From assembly GCA_043228905.1 (NCBI GenBank), contig JBHGNT010000018.1, positions 5,208,001 through 5,272,000 of the forward strand: DNA of 64,000 nt, written 5' to 3'. The notes under the pieces were generated by a model. The model was not told where the DNA came from and searched no databases. It was given only the letters and a program-made list of their open reading frames with translations. Below are positions 54,696 to 64,000 of this stretch, in pieces; the first letter of the stretch is position 1, and each line of letters begins with the position of its first letter. Made by a program: the position numbers and the translations under genes. This DNA comes from Azolla caroliniana (lineage: Eukaryota; Polypodiophyta).

Positions 54696-56354
54696 ATGGT
54701 CTTGGAGAACAGGGGAAAAGGAAGGAAGATGCTGATGAACATGGATCACAGAGGTGTAGATGTCTGCAATGTTCATCATCTCCTTGCACAGGATCGCCCT
54801 GCCCTCCTCGACCTCATCAAATCATGTGGCGAACAGAAGGATCTATGCAAAGCAAGAAGCTTGCACTCTGAAATCCTCCTCAGAAAGCTGTTTCCTAAAG
54901 AAATCTCCATCAAGAATGCATTGCTTACTATGTATGTGAATTGCTCAGCTCTAAGAGAAGCACGGGAAGTGTTCGATGCGACTCATGTAAGAAATGTCGT
55001 AACTTGGAGTGCTCTCATCTCAGGATTAGCTCGCCATGGCCATGTCGAAGAAGCACTGAATAGCTTCAGAAAGATGCAAGAGGAAGGAATATCTCCTAAT
55101 GAAGTAACCTTTGTTTCTGTTTTAAAATCTTGTAGTAGTATATCATGCCTCAAATTGGGAGAAGAGATCCATGTTCATATCATAAAACACGGATTGATAC
55201 AAGAAAATGTTTTCCTTGGTAATGCTTTGATTGACATGTATGCAAAATGTGGTATGATAAGGAAAGCTCGAGAGGTATTTGAAGAGCTTCCAGTGAGAAA
55301 TGTTGTGACTTGGAATGTTCTTATCACATATTACTCACATCAAGATCTTGCTAGTGAAGTCTTAATTTGCTTTGATCGAATGAGAGACGAGGGCATATTA
55401 CCAGATGTCGTCACGTTTATATGCATATTAAAAGCATGTGGCACTTTAGGGTTTCTTGAGATTGGAGAAGAAATACATGCAAAAGTGGACATGTATGGGT
55501 TTCTAGAGAAGAATGTTGTGCTTGGTACAGCCATTGTTGATATGTATGCTAGGTGTGGGATGCTCGAAAAGGCAAGACAAGTGCTCTCTGAGATTCCAAC
55601 ACGCAATACAATAGCATGGAGTGCATTGATTTCTGGATATGCTCTTCATGGACTCGGTGAAGAAGCTCTGGCATGTTTTGAACAAATGCAAAATGAGTGC
55701 TTTGTCCCTGATTCAATAACCTTTATTTCTATTTTGAAAGCTTGTGGCATCACAGGGTATCTTCACATGGGAGAGGAGGCCCATGCCCAGGCTGAGACTC
55801 TAGGGTTGTTAGTGGAAAAGGATATCGTCCTCGGTACTGCATTGGTTGATATGTATGCAAAGTGCGGGGCACTAGGAAAAGCACAAGAAGTGTTCAACAA
55901 ACTTTTGACTCGGAATGTTGTGTCATGGAATGCACTTATGGCTGGATATACACAAGTTGGCGGAGCTGAAGTGGTTGTGGGTTTATTCAACCAGATGATG
56001 GCCGAAGGTATCTATCCAAATGCAATTACATACCTTGCACTTCTGAACCTATGTAATCGTGCAGGTCTAGTGAAGGAGGGAAAGAAGCTATTTTCTAATA
56101 TAGACAAGCCAACACTAGATCACTATACTTGCATGGTTGATTTATATTGCCATGCTGGGTGTTTTGACGAAGCCATATGTGTGATTGAAAAGGTGTCATC
56201 ATTTTATCGTCTTCCATTATGGTTGGTGTTTTTAACAGCATGTCATAAATGCATGAACTTGGAGCTTGGGAGATTGGCCTTTGAGCAAACATTAGAGCTG
56301 GATGATAGATGTGCATCAGCATATGTGTGCATGGCAAATATATATGTCTCATGA
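54696..56354 (+). CDS. Pentatricopeptide repeat protein, PLS class (552 aa)
   Basis: Intronless PPR protein, expected to bind organelle RNA in a sequence-specific way in mitochondria or plastids (editing, splicing or stability). About fourteen motifs run from residue about 30 to the end, in repeating triplets of P, L and S type. Typical units: RNVVTWSALISGLARHGHVE, NEVTFVSVLKSC, LGNALIDMYAKCGMIRKAREVF. The last motifs (HYTCMVDLYCHAGCFDEAI, LPLWLVFLTACHKCMNLELG) correspond to the E-domain region. The frame stops at tga (56,352-56,354) within the E motif (MANIYVS); a piece resembling the following E+ region (YKWVEIPRCNQFN) lies in another frame at about 56,405-56,490, so the tail may have been lost recently. 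There is no DYW domain. The start at 54,696 is the first ATG; 54,729 is an alternative. Paralogue of the facing gene at 57,261-59,120. Confidence 0.88.
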   Translation: MVLENRGKGRKMLMNMDHRGVDVCNVHHLLAQDRPALLDLIKSCGEQKDLCKARSLHSEILLRKLFPKEISIKNALLTMYVNCSALREAREVFDATHVRNVVTWSALISGLARHGHVEEALNSFRKMQEEGISPNEVTFVSVLKSCSSISCLKLGEEIHVHIIKHGLIQENVFLGNALIDMYAKCGMIRKAREVFEELPVRNVVTWNVLITYYSHQDLASEVLICFDRMRDEGILPDVVTFICILKACGTLGFLEIGEEIHAKVDMYGFLEKNVVLGTAIVDMYARCGMLEKARQVLSEIPTRNTIAWSALISGYALHGLGEEALACFEQMQNECFVPDSITFISILKACGITGYLHMGEEAHAQAETLGLLVEKDIVLGTALVDMYAKCGALGKAQEVFNKLLTRNVVSWNALMAGYTQVGGAEVVVGLFNQMMAEGIYPNAITYLALLNLCNRAGLVKEGKKLFSNIDKPTLDHYTCMVDLYCHAGCFDEAICVIEKVSSFYRLPLWLVFLTACHKCMNLELGRLAFEQTLELDDRCASAYVCMANIYVS

Positions 56355-57260
56355 TATGTAAAGGGGAATATATGAGACGTGTGCACTGCTACAAGATCCA
56401 CTGTTAGGGTACAAGTGGGTCGAGATTCCTAGATGTAACCAGTTTAACATAGAAGGGAGCTCATGTGAACAACCAAACCGCAGTGCAGTATAATTGTAAG
56501 CGATTGTTTACATAATCTACCAGAGGTGGGATCACAACAGAGTATACCAAAATCATACAACATGAATATGAGTATGGAAGCTCAATGGGAGACCAATTAT
56601 GGCCAGAGGAACATGAAGCAAACTCTTCATCGGTGGTACAACAAGTTAGAGAACCATTTGAAAAAGAGATCATAAAATTGGAATACTTTAATGCCAATTA
56701 CAATCCAATCAATCACGTGACACCAAAAAACAATCATGGAACACAAAGTGATTATGCATGTCAAGCCAAGGATTAACCTTTTTTTACACCCTTACAACTT
56801 GTGTATCTAAAGAATGGCTATCTTATCACCAAATAGTTTAAACCACGAACTAACAACATTGGTATCAAACCAATTTGCAACATATTTGGAGCATGTTTTG
56901 CAAAACCAGCTATGGCCGAGGATTCCTCACTTTGGCATCTTTTGATCTATTTCATCCTTAATCTTCCCTTAGAAATTGTTCTATCCATTATAATTGTCAA
57001 GCCAGTTTGTCAAAACGTAGAAATCAATCAAGTGTCGAGCAATGCCACAACTTATAGATTAGAATTCATCATACCAATAACATAAGGCATTTTGATTAAG
57101 TTGTTTGTATATATCCAACATGGAAAGATTAAGCTTCACCTGATAATTTTGTTTTTTCAATCAATTCTCTCCCTTCACTGATTTTTGCTTGATTACTTTC
57201 AAGTTGACATGTATAGGGTCTACAATAAAGAATCTCAATTTGTACATTCAAATCAATCCT
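56355..57260. other. Spacer between the two convergent PPR genes
   Basis: The first 130 bp carry the out-of-frame E/E+ remnant of PPR gene 1. The rest is AT-rich with no recognised features and presumably holds the 3' UTRs of both genes. Confidence 0.5.
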
Positions 57261-59120
57261 TTAGGAATGATATTTTTCCTTCTTCCCTGAAATGCTCACC
57301 CTACAAGCTTCAATTTCATCTGCTTCCTTGTGCATTCCAGCAGCCGCATATATGTTTCCCATGTATACATATGCAGCATCACAATCCTCATCTAAGGATA
57401 CTGATCGGATGAAGGCCCATCTCCCAAGCTCAACATTTACCCATTTGCAACAAGCACCCAAAAGAGATAACCACAGTCGAAGTTGATTTGAAGTTGGCAC
57501 CTTCTCGATGAGATCTATAGCTTTATCAAAGTGTCCAGCACGGCTAAATAGATCGACCATGCAATTATAGTGCTCTATACTTGGATCCAGACAATACCAT
57601 TGCTCAATTGCATCAAAGATAATTTGTCCCTCGTCCACCAAACCAGCATGATTGCATGCACTAAGTACTACAAGTATAGTAACCAAATCTGGCGTAATAC
57701 CCCTTGAAATTAATTGAGTGAATAACTCTAAGACTTGTCCTGCCTTTCCTGACTGAGCATATGCAGTCATCAGTGCGGTCCAAGATGCAACGTTTTGCAC
57801 TGGAAGCATATCAAAAGCTTTGTGTGCTTCTCCAAGCACACCACATTTGGCATACATGTCCACCAATGCAGTCCCAAGTGCAACTTCTTTTCCCAATAAA
57901 CCTTGTTTCTTTATCTCCTCGTGTATCTCTTCTCCCATTTCAAGGCACCCTACGCTACCGCAGGCTTTCAGGATGCCAATATATGTAACTGCATCCGGAA
58001 TAATGCCCTCTTCTCGCATCCTTATGAAGCAATTTAGAGCTTCATCAGCAAGCCCATGCTGCGAATAACCTGAAATAAGCACACTCCATGATGTAACATC
58101 ATGACCTTGAATCAGATCGAATACTTCGCGCGCTTTTTCAAGTCTATTGCATTTGACATACATGTCTACTAATGCAGTGCAAAGAACAATGTTTTTTCTA
58201 AGAAATCCTCTCTTGCGGACCTCTGTGTGTATCTCCTCTCCTACATTGACCAATCCTATGCTACTACACGCTTTCAAAATGCAGACATAGGTGACTGCAT
58301 CAGGCAATAGCCCATCACATTGCATCTTTTGGAAGCACTTTAGAGCTTCATTAGCAAAACCTTGTTGCGTATACCCAGCAATTAGTGCATTCCAAGCCAC
58401 AACATCACGTAAAGAGAGCTCATCAAAAACTTCTTGTGCTTTATCTAGCATGTTACACTTAGCATACATGTCTACCAATGTAGTGCCAAGGATGATATTT
58501 TTCTTTAGTAATCCTTGCTTTGCCACCGAAGTGTGTATCTCTTTTCCTATTTCAATTGATCCAACATTTCCACAAGCCTTCAAAACACAAACAAAGGTAA
58601 CTTCACTTGGCGATATGCCATCATCACACATCTGTTTGAAGCAATTCAAAGCTTCATAGCTATGTCCATTCTTAACATAACCAGTGATGAGCGCATTCCA
58701 AGATACAACATTTCGTATCAGAACCTGATCAAAAGCTTTTTTTGCTTCAATAAGATCACCACACTTAACATAGAGACTAACTAAAGCATTGTTGATGCAA
58801 GTATCCTTTGAAAATACATTTTCTCGGACAATTTCAGCATGCAATCTTCGAGCTTCATTGAGGTCTTTTCTTTTACCACATGCTTTTATAACATCCAACA
58901 AAGCATTTCGATTGTGAAGATCATTCCAAGGAAGATTTTTAGATAATATTTCCTCGATATTTTCTTTTGCACATGAAACAATGGATGCTTTATCTGATAA
59001 CTTCAAATGAGCCCAACAGGAATTTATTACACTCCTCATTATAAAAGATGGTGTGATTCGCTTTTTGGAGTTGAAAACCCTTTTCTGTGGTTGAATCAGA
59101 GACGCATAGCTCGACTCCAT
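57261..59120 (-). CDS. Pentatricopeptide repeat protein, PLS class with E domain (619 aa)
   Basis: Intronless PPR protein, probably an organelle RNA-binding factor. An N-terminal stretch of about 80 residues rich in S, K and R (MESSYASLIQPQKRVFNSKK) may act as a transit peptide. Then about fifteen motifs in P-L-S order: NALLDVIKACGKRKDLNEAR, RNVVSWNALITGYVKNGHSY, SEVTFVCVLKACGNVGSIEI, LVDMYAKCNMLDKAQEVFDE and so on. It closes with HYNCMVDLFSRAGHFDKAI, LWLSLLGACCKWVNVELGRW and AAYVYMGNIYAAAGMHKEAD, an E domain that continues to a natural stop after KKEKYHS. No DYW deaminase domain. It is very similar to the convergent PPR gene at 54,696-56,354; the two look like a duplicated, inverted pair. 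Confidence 0.92.
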   Translation of the reverse strand: MESSYASLIQPQKRVFNSKKRITPSFIMRSVINSCWAHLKLSDKASIVSCAKENIEEILSKNLPWNDLHNRNALLDVIKACGKRKDLNEARRLHAEIVRENVFSKDTCINNALVSLYVKCGDLIEAKKAFDQVLIRNVVSWNALITGYVKNGHSYEALNCFKQMCDDGISPSEVTFVCVLKACGNVGSIEIGKEIHTSVAKQGLLKKNIILGTTLVDMYAKCNMLDKAQEVFDELSLRDVVAWNALIAGYTQQGFANEALKCFQKMQCDGLLPDAVTYVCILKACSSIGLVNVGEEIHTEVRKRGFLRKNIVLCTALVDMYVKCNRLEKAREVFDLIQGHDVTSWSVLISGYSQHGLADEALNCFIRMREEGIIPDAVTYIGILKACGSVGCLEMGEEIHEEIKKQGLLGKEVALGTALVDMYAKCGVLGEAHKAFDMLPVQNVASWTALMTAYAQSGKAGQVLELFTQLISRGITPDLVTILVVLSACNHAGLVDEGQIIFDAIEQWYCLDPSIEHYNCMVDLFSRAGHFDKAIDLIEKVPTSNQLRLWLSLLGACCKWVNVELGRWAFIRSVSLDEDCDAAYVYMGNIYAAAGMHKEADEIEACRVSISGKKEKYHS

Positions 59121-59318
59121 GATGATGATGAGATGTTCCTATGATTAATTTTACCATACCTTTGTTCGCCCACTCTACAGTACTAGATGATGAATAAATC
59201 TATATACAGTTGACTCTAAAAACAGATGGGTATAAATCTGATTGGTTCTCACCATCGCCTGAGCAGAACCCAAAAATTTCTAAGTGTCTAGGAAGCCACA
59301 AATTATGTGGGTACTGTT
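59121..59318. other. Upstream region of PPR gene 2
   Basis: Short intergenic segment with a (GAT)n run next to the start codon. Nothing else recognised. Confidence 0.4.
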
Positions 59319-59612
59319 TAGGAATCGGCAACGACTCGACTCAAGCCTGAACCGAATTATTAAACCGTTTTAAACGGTTTGATGGTTCGGTTTAGGCTTG
59401 AGCTTCCTTAACCAGTTTGAGCTCAGTTTGGAATGGCTCAAGCTGAACTGAACAAGTTTAGGACAAACCGGTTAAGGTATAATCAGCTTGACTAAACCGG
59501 TTTAGGAACTGGTTTGGTTCAAGTTTAGAAACCCCAAACTGTAAGGCTTAACCAATTTAGTTTGGACAAGGCCAAACTGGTTAAGCCGAAACCGAACCGA
59601 TGCCAAATCCTA
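59319..59612. mobile_element. hAT-type non-autonomous element, copy 1 (294 bp)
   Basis: Terminal inverted repeats taggaatcggca / tgccaaatccta are flanked by 8-bp duplications gtactgtt (59311-59318) and gtactatt (59613-59620), one mismatch. The inside is made almost entirely of aaccggttt-like hexamer variants in both orientations. Confidence 0.85.
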
Positions 59613-60016
59613 GTACTATTTGTACCTCGTTATGTGAAACAAAGATGTGGAAAACTCCCACAAATACCCCCTAAAAACAGTCATCCCCCTACAAGAAGAT
59701 GCCAATCACACCCCTTCCAAAACAAAAAATTCCAACATGTGCTATTTCACCAATTGTGTAGTCAAATCATCCGCCCCCTTTTGCTACCTTTCGTGTGGGT
59801 TCACCGAGGCCATCTCAGATAATAGAGTGAAACCACCTAGAGTTTAAGGAAATAATGAGAAATTGTGGAGGTTATTTTAGAGTCTTTTGGGGCCAACTCA
59901 TTGTTGGGTTTGCATAATTTTGGGTTTCGATTACCCAAGGTTTGTTGACAAAACAAAAGTTACTATAGGGTAGGGCGAATCATAAGAGTGCTTTTAGAAA
60001 AGCACACAAAACTTCA
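59613..60016. other. Intergenic, nothing recognised
   Basis: Short frames without family resemblance. Confidence 0.4.
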
Positions 60017-60230
60017 ACCCTCTAGCATAATGTGTTTTATGTGCTTTTCTAAAAGACTCTCCATCCATTTGTTGTCAAGATGATGATAATGCATGCAGAT
60101 ACCTTTCATTTTATCCAATCGCATTAGTCCCTTTCTACATTAGTGAGCATGTTACATACCCTCCACTTATACTTTGTAAACATTAATGACCTATTCTCAT
60201 TTACGTATGTGTACATAACACTAGGGCATT
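60017..60230 (+). repeat. Diverged dispersed repeat, copy 2
   Basis: Partner of 53,700-53,950, about 70% similar by eye. The pair brackets the two PPR genes. Confidence 0.7.
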
Positions 60231-60441
60231 CACATTTTGACCTAGTTGGGGCTAAACATTAATGAACACTAGCTACGATCGAATTAGCATTGGGGGAGGG
60301 GAAGGGCATGGAAGGAAGAAGAATTTAGAGAAGTGCACTAGTTGCCCGTCAACAAACAACAAAGGAAGAAGAGGGAGAAAGAGCAACCAATGGGTTGTTC
60401 CACTAATGACATAGTTGTTATCATCGTAGTGGCAACATGAC

Positions 60442-60857
60442 TAACAATCGGCAATAGTTCGGTTCGGATCGGTTTGAGAGGGTCCAAACCGAACCGGTTT
60501 GGAACCGAAACGTTTAAATTTTTTTAAACCTAAACCAAACCAAACCGTTAAACATTTTTCAAACCATTAAACCGTAAAAATAGTGGTTTCGTGGTTTGGT
60601 TTCGGTTTTCAACATAGGTCAATTTTTTTATTTTTAAAAATTTTTACAATTTTTAAGATGTTCCTAAAATGTGAGAATAAGTTGTAAAAATGAAAAGATT
60701 GTTTAAATTTTTTTTTAAAATTTAAAACCGTTAAACCGTTTAAACCGCGGTTTTGACTATTGAAACCAAACCAAAATCGAACCGAACCGTTGAAACCTTT
60801 AAGCCGTTAAACCGCGGTTTCACAGTTCGGTTCGGTTCAAACCGTTGCCGATTGTTA
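60442..60857. mobile_element. hAT-type non-autonomous element, copy 2 (416 bp)
   Basis: Perfect 13-bp terminal inverted repeats taacaatcggcaa / ttgccgattgtta and a perfect 8-bp duplication aacatgac (60434-60441, 60858-60865). Subterminal ggttcggttcgg and aaaccgttaaacc arrays. No coding capacity. Confidence 0.92.
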
Positions 60858-61082
60858 AACATGACATCAAAGGTGCAACTTCATGTTTTTGGCCCTAGGC
60901 TCAACTACCTTGAACCCCTTTTTTACACCTACTAGGCTACCACATCCCCTAAAGGAACAACACCCATAACAAAAGGGAGGGAGTACACTTTGTGTTCCAA
61001 AAATACCCCTCTCTTTTCAATAGAAAAGCATAATTACATACATGCATATATAAATATAAATATAAAAAATATATAAATATAA

Positions 61083-61134
<52 letters not shown>

Positions 61135-62892
61135 CCATAACACATATTTACACATATTTTAAGCACAAGTTTGCTCATAAAATACCTCTTTTTTCATTTG
61201 CAAATCATACGAGGGTTGATGTCTTGACGAATTTTGAATTCTAGTATACAAATTTAGGATTACAAAGAATAACAAACTAATTAGTTTATGGGAGGTTGTT
61301 GAAATAAAATAATTAACATAAAAGTAAATAATAAAAAGAGAAATTTTGTTAAGCTATCAAAAGGTGCACATAAGATAATAAAGGGCAATCTTAGGATACT
61401 TATAACCACCACAATGCTAAATGTAATGTGGTGGTTATAAGAGAATTAATCTTTGAAATGTTGTATCTCTCCTCTCTCCTTTTGATATTTCTACACATGG
61501 GAGTGGAGATGATGGTGAATTCCTCATGGAGTAATAATGGGCTTACCATTTCATTTATCAATGGAACAACAAGAAAATATGGAATTGAGCATTTCAAATG
61601 GATAAGAGGATGTTGTAATTATGTTACAATCACATAAGCTAAATGAGGATCGTAAGAAAGCTCGACTCTTGAATATCATGCTCCAATGCATGTACTCATA
61701 TGCAACCATTGATGTTCTAGATTCTTCAACTCATGGAAGGCAATGGTGTCGACATCAAGATCCCTTCTAGAGTGGTATTAAAAGGTGATCAGGGCCATGG
61801 CACCTCTATGAATATAAATTCCTACATCTTTGCAAGGTCGACAACAATTCATGTCTAACATCCAACAATACTTTGATAAAGAGGGTTCATTGTATTTGTA
61901 TATGCTATTGCATAGTACAAGAAACTATTTGGTCTATATATACATATGGTATATGTGTACATATTTGTTTTTCAACTCTCTTTAAGCTCAACACATCATC
62001 TTGGACCAAGAGCTCCCCATTGATGACATACCTTGATAACTAATAACCCCCTGCTATCTAGTTTCATTAGAACCGCACACATGGAGCTTTGGCACATTAT
62101 TAGTCATCCAATTAAGTGCCTACATTCATATTGGAACCATTTCTATTGAATGTTCACTATGTTAAGCCTTTGTACATATGAAAAGCACAAGGAAATTTTG
62201 TTTGGTATGGTAGGAGGGACTCCACATAGAGAAGAATACACCCACAAAGTTGGAAGATTTTGTAACCTTTGTACTTTTGTGAGTTTCTCAAACTTCTTCT
62301 ATAATTCCCTAACATCCCTTTTCCTCTCAAACTTCTATTAGGCTGATTCTAAGATGTCTCCTCGCCCTCAACTTTTTAAAAACATAATTATAGGTGACGA
62401 CATCCTATATATACTTAAAAATTTTAACTTTGTTATAGATAACCACCCATATGAATTGAGTTCAAGAGGCCGAGTTGAATTGGAAGTGGATACAAGCACA
62501 AGGGCAAATGACTAGGAGGACATCAAATTTAGTCACAACAAGATATTAAGGAACTATCCGATTTTCGTCCTCCTTGTATAACCACAATGAATTGGATGAC
62601 TAGTAACTAAAAAAGAAGAAGAGACCGTGAGGAAGAACTAAAGATTCAATACATTTATAGCATTTCATCCTTGGATTTTGCACAGGAAAATGAACTTGAC
62701 AAGATGAAGTATTAGTAAACAATATTGTGGGAGGCAACCATGCTAATTCATAGCATGGGTGACCCATTGGTATTAGTTTGGTGTATATATAATTGCCATT
62801 GAACTCTTCAAGCACTAAATAAAATTGGGCAAGAGCTCCTCATTGAAGCCATCATAAATAAACTATAGGAACAGGGCAACTCTCCATGTAAC
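60858..62892. other. Intergenic, no gene recognised
   Basis: Holds an (ATAAAT)n/(TA)n run at about 61,046-61,130 and a perfect 15-bp hairpin (61399-61413 with 61427-61441, cttataaccaccaca). Other frames under 75 codons show no homology. Confidence 0.5.
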
Positions 62893-63391
62893 TAGCAATG
62901 GGCGCAGTTCGGTTTCTTGGCCTTGAAACCAAACCAAACCAAACCATTTATTTATATTAAAAACGAAACCAAACTGTTTAAATTTTATGAAGCCATTTAA
63001 ACCAAACCATTTATGAACAATTTAGAACCAAGCCAAATCAATTTATCATAAATCAAAACCAAACCAAACCAATAAACCTATAAACCTATAAACCTTTAAA
63101 CCTTTAAAACTTTTAAACCTTAAAACCAAACTACATAAGCCGAAACTGCTAAACTGCTAAAACTTGAAATTCAAAACCAAACCAAACCGAAACCGATAAA
63201 CCAATAAACCAATAAACCAATAAGCCGCTAAACCGTTAAACCATGAAATTCAAAACCGAACCGAACCGAAACCAAACTGGATCATAATATTTGAAACCAA
63301 ACCAACGGTTTATTTATCTTTGAACCAATAAACCGTTAAGCAATGGCTTAACGGTTCAGTTCAGTTTGAGCCGAAACCGTGCCCATTGCTA
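62893..63391. mobile_element. hAT-type non-autonomous element, copy 3 (499 bp)
   Basis: Terminal inverted repeats tagcaatgggc / gcccattgcta with 8-bp duplications catgtaac (62885-62892) and catgtgac (63392-63399), one mismatch. The inside is a dense array of aaaccaaacc and ccgttaaacc words. Confidence 0.9.
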
Positions 63392-63599
63392 CATGTGACC
63401 AAGTAAAAAACAATGGCTCCATTACTCCAAGAAAAGTAGAGTTGGTACTCCTTACTTTGGATAATAATAATAAAAAGTTCAGTTTTTTTATTGTTGCTAG
63501 ACATCAAAAAGAAGTTGCATGTCTAAACATGGACTCAAGGCATCTAGACTTTGCTCTCCCATCTTTTGAAACAGATATAAAACACCATCTCACTCATAC
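63392..63599. other. Intergenic, nothing recognised
   Basis: Short segment between the hAT-type element and the PPR relic. Confidence 0.4.
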
Positions 63600-63860
63600 C
63601 TTGAAAGACATACCATGCACTACAATAACTACTGCCAATGACATCACATCGTCGACCTTTAACCTGTTGAAAACTTGTTGAACATCTACAAGTGAATCTG
63701 CCAAAGTATTGCCTACAGTCCATTTTCATAGCCCTGTTTAGCAATTTCTGTGTACATATCCTTCAAGATGCAAATATAGGTAACACTATCTGCAGATATT
63801 CCCTTAGTTTGCATTGTTTCAAAAGCTTCCACTGTGCCATTGACTAGTTGGGCAGGATTG
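63600..63860 (-). pseudogene. Decayed PPR fragment
   Basis: The minus strand reads VEAFETMQTKGISADSVTYI, then CILKD, and directly MYTEIAKQGYEN: a P motif and the beginning of the next L motif with the usual ACG...GEEIH segment deleted. After a frame change comes VGNTLADSLVDVQQVFNRL, a worn form of the L-S motifs seen in the two intact PPR genes. It may be the remnant of a third paralogue continuing beyond the window. Confidence 0.72.
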
Positions 63861-64000
63861 AAACAAAACAATTAACAAAGCATATGGTAATTGCATTGGT
63901 TTGTTTTCTCAGTCAGTTACTACTAACTGGTTTGATCTATCACTTCGAGGTTGCAGATGAGCATAGCATTGCCATGTAACCAAGGTCCTAACCTAATCAT
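63861..64000. other. Window edge, nothing certain
   Basis: May continue the PPR relic upstream on the minus strand; the sequence is too short to tell. Confidence 0.3.

Overview
The window is nuclear DNA of a land plant, most likely a fern. It carries intron-rich plant genes (a TPX2-type spindle protein in 20 exons; a GDP-mannose pyrophosphorylase in 4 exons), an ERD15-like PAM2 protein, intronless PLS-type pentatricopeptide repeat (PPR) genes in a style common in ferns, plant Ty1/copia and Ty3/gypsy elements, LINEs, hAT-type MITEs and a degraded chloroplast insertion. The fern call is an inference from PPR style and genome texture; no species can be named.

Layout. 0-4.1 kb: intergenic, with a decayed LINE and tandem repeats. 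4.17-9.52 kb (minus): TPX2 homologue whose 20 exons join in phase to 643 residues; a perfect 130-bp foldback element sits in one intron. 9.5-15.7 kb: CT/GA microsatellites, a 31-bp minisatellite, tRNA-like (SINE-type) pieces and featureless intergenic DNA. 15.9-16.3 kb (plus): ERD15-like gene. 17.47-19.02 kb: nuclear copy of plastid DNA (psbC end, perhaps psbZ, trnG-GCC). 21.0-24.0 kb (minus): complete GDP-mannose pyrophosphorylase (CYT1/VTC1 type, 361 aa), with a (GAA)n leader and about 550 bp of TATG/TG microsatellite upstream. 24.7-30.2 kb: intergenic with two young tandem duplications.

30.2-53.7 kb is a retrotransposon nest, all LTR elements reading on the minus strand unless stated. A short-LTR gypsy relic E (30,198-31,481) and LINE remnants lead in. 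Copia element C (gag at 33.5-34.17, 44.97-45.07 and 50.40-50.95 kb; 5' LTR 50,960-51,402) was entered by copia element B (34,170-44,968, TSD gtcct) and by a young copia element A (45,068-50,401, 611-bp LTRs, TSD ggatt). B was in turn entered by D (34,496-38,062), a gag-only element with 668-bp LTRs, and by a 5'-truncated LINE. Further right are gypsy fragment F with an 80-bp palindromic insertion, a solo LTR (TSD ataga), and another LTR-like block.

54.7-59.1 kb: two paralogous PPR genes facing each other tail to tail, lying between a pair of diverged direct repeats. 59.3-63.4 kb: three non-autonomous hAT-type elements, each with TIRs and 8-bp target duplications. A decayed third PPR fragment lies near 63.7 kb.

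The host genes (spindle assembly, GDP-mannose/ascorbate supply, stress-linked PAM2 protein, organelle RNA processing) do not form a pathway; they are ordinary neighbours in repeat-rich plant DNA. I see no clearly new gene system. The most unusual items are the gag-only element with a tRNA-like module in its LTR, the extended RNase H reading frame of B, and the palindromic LTR-end element.
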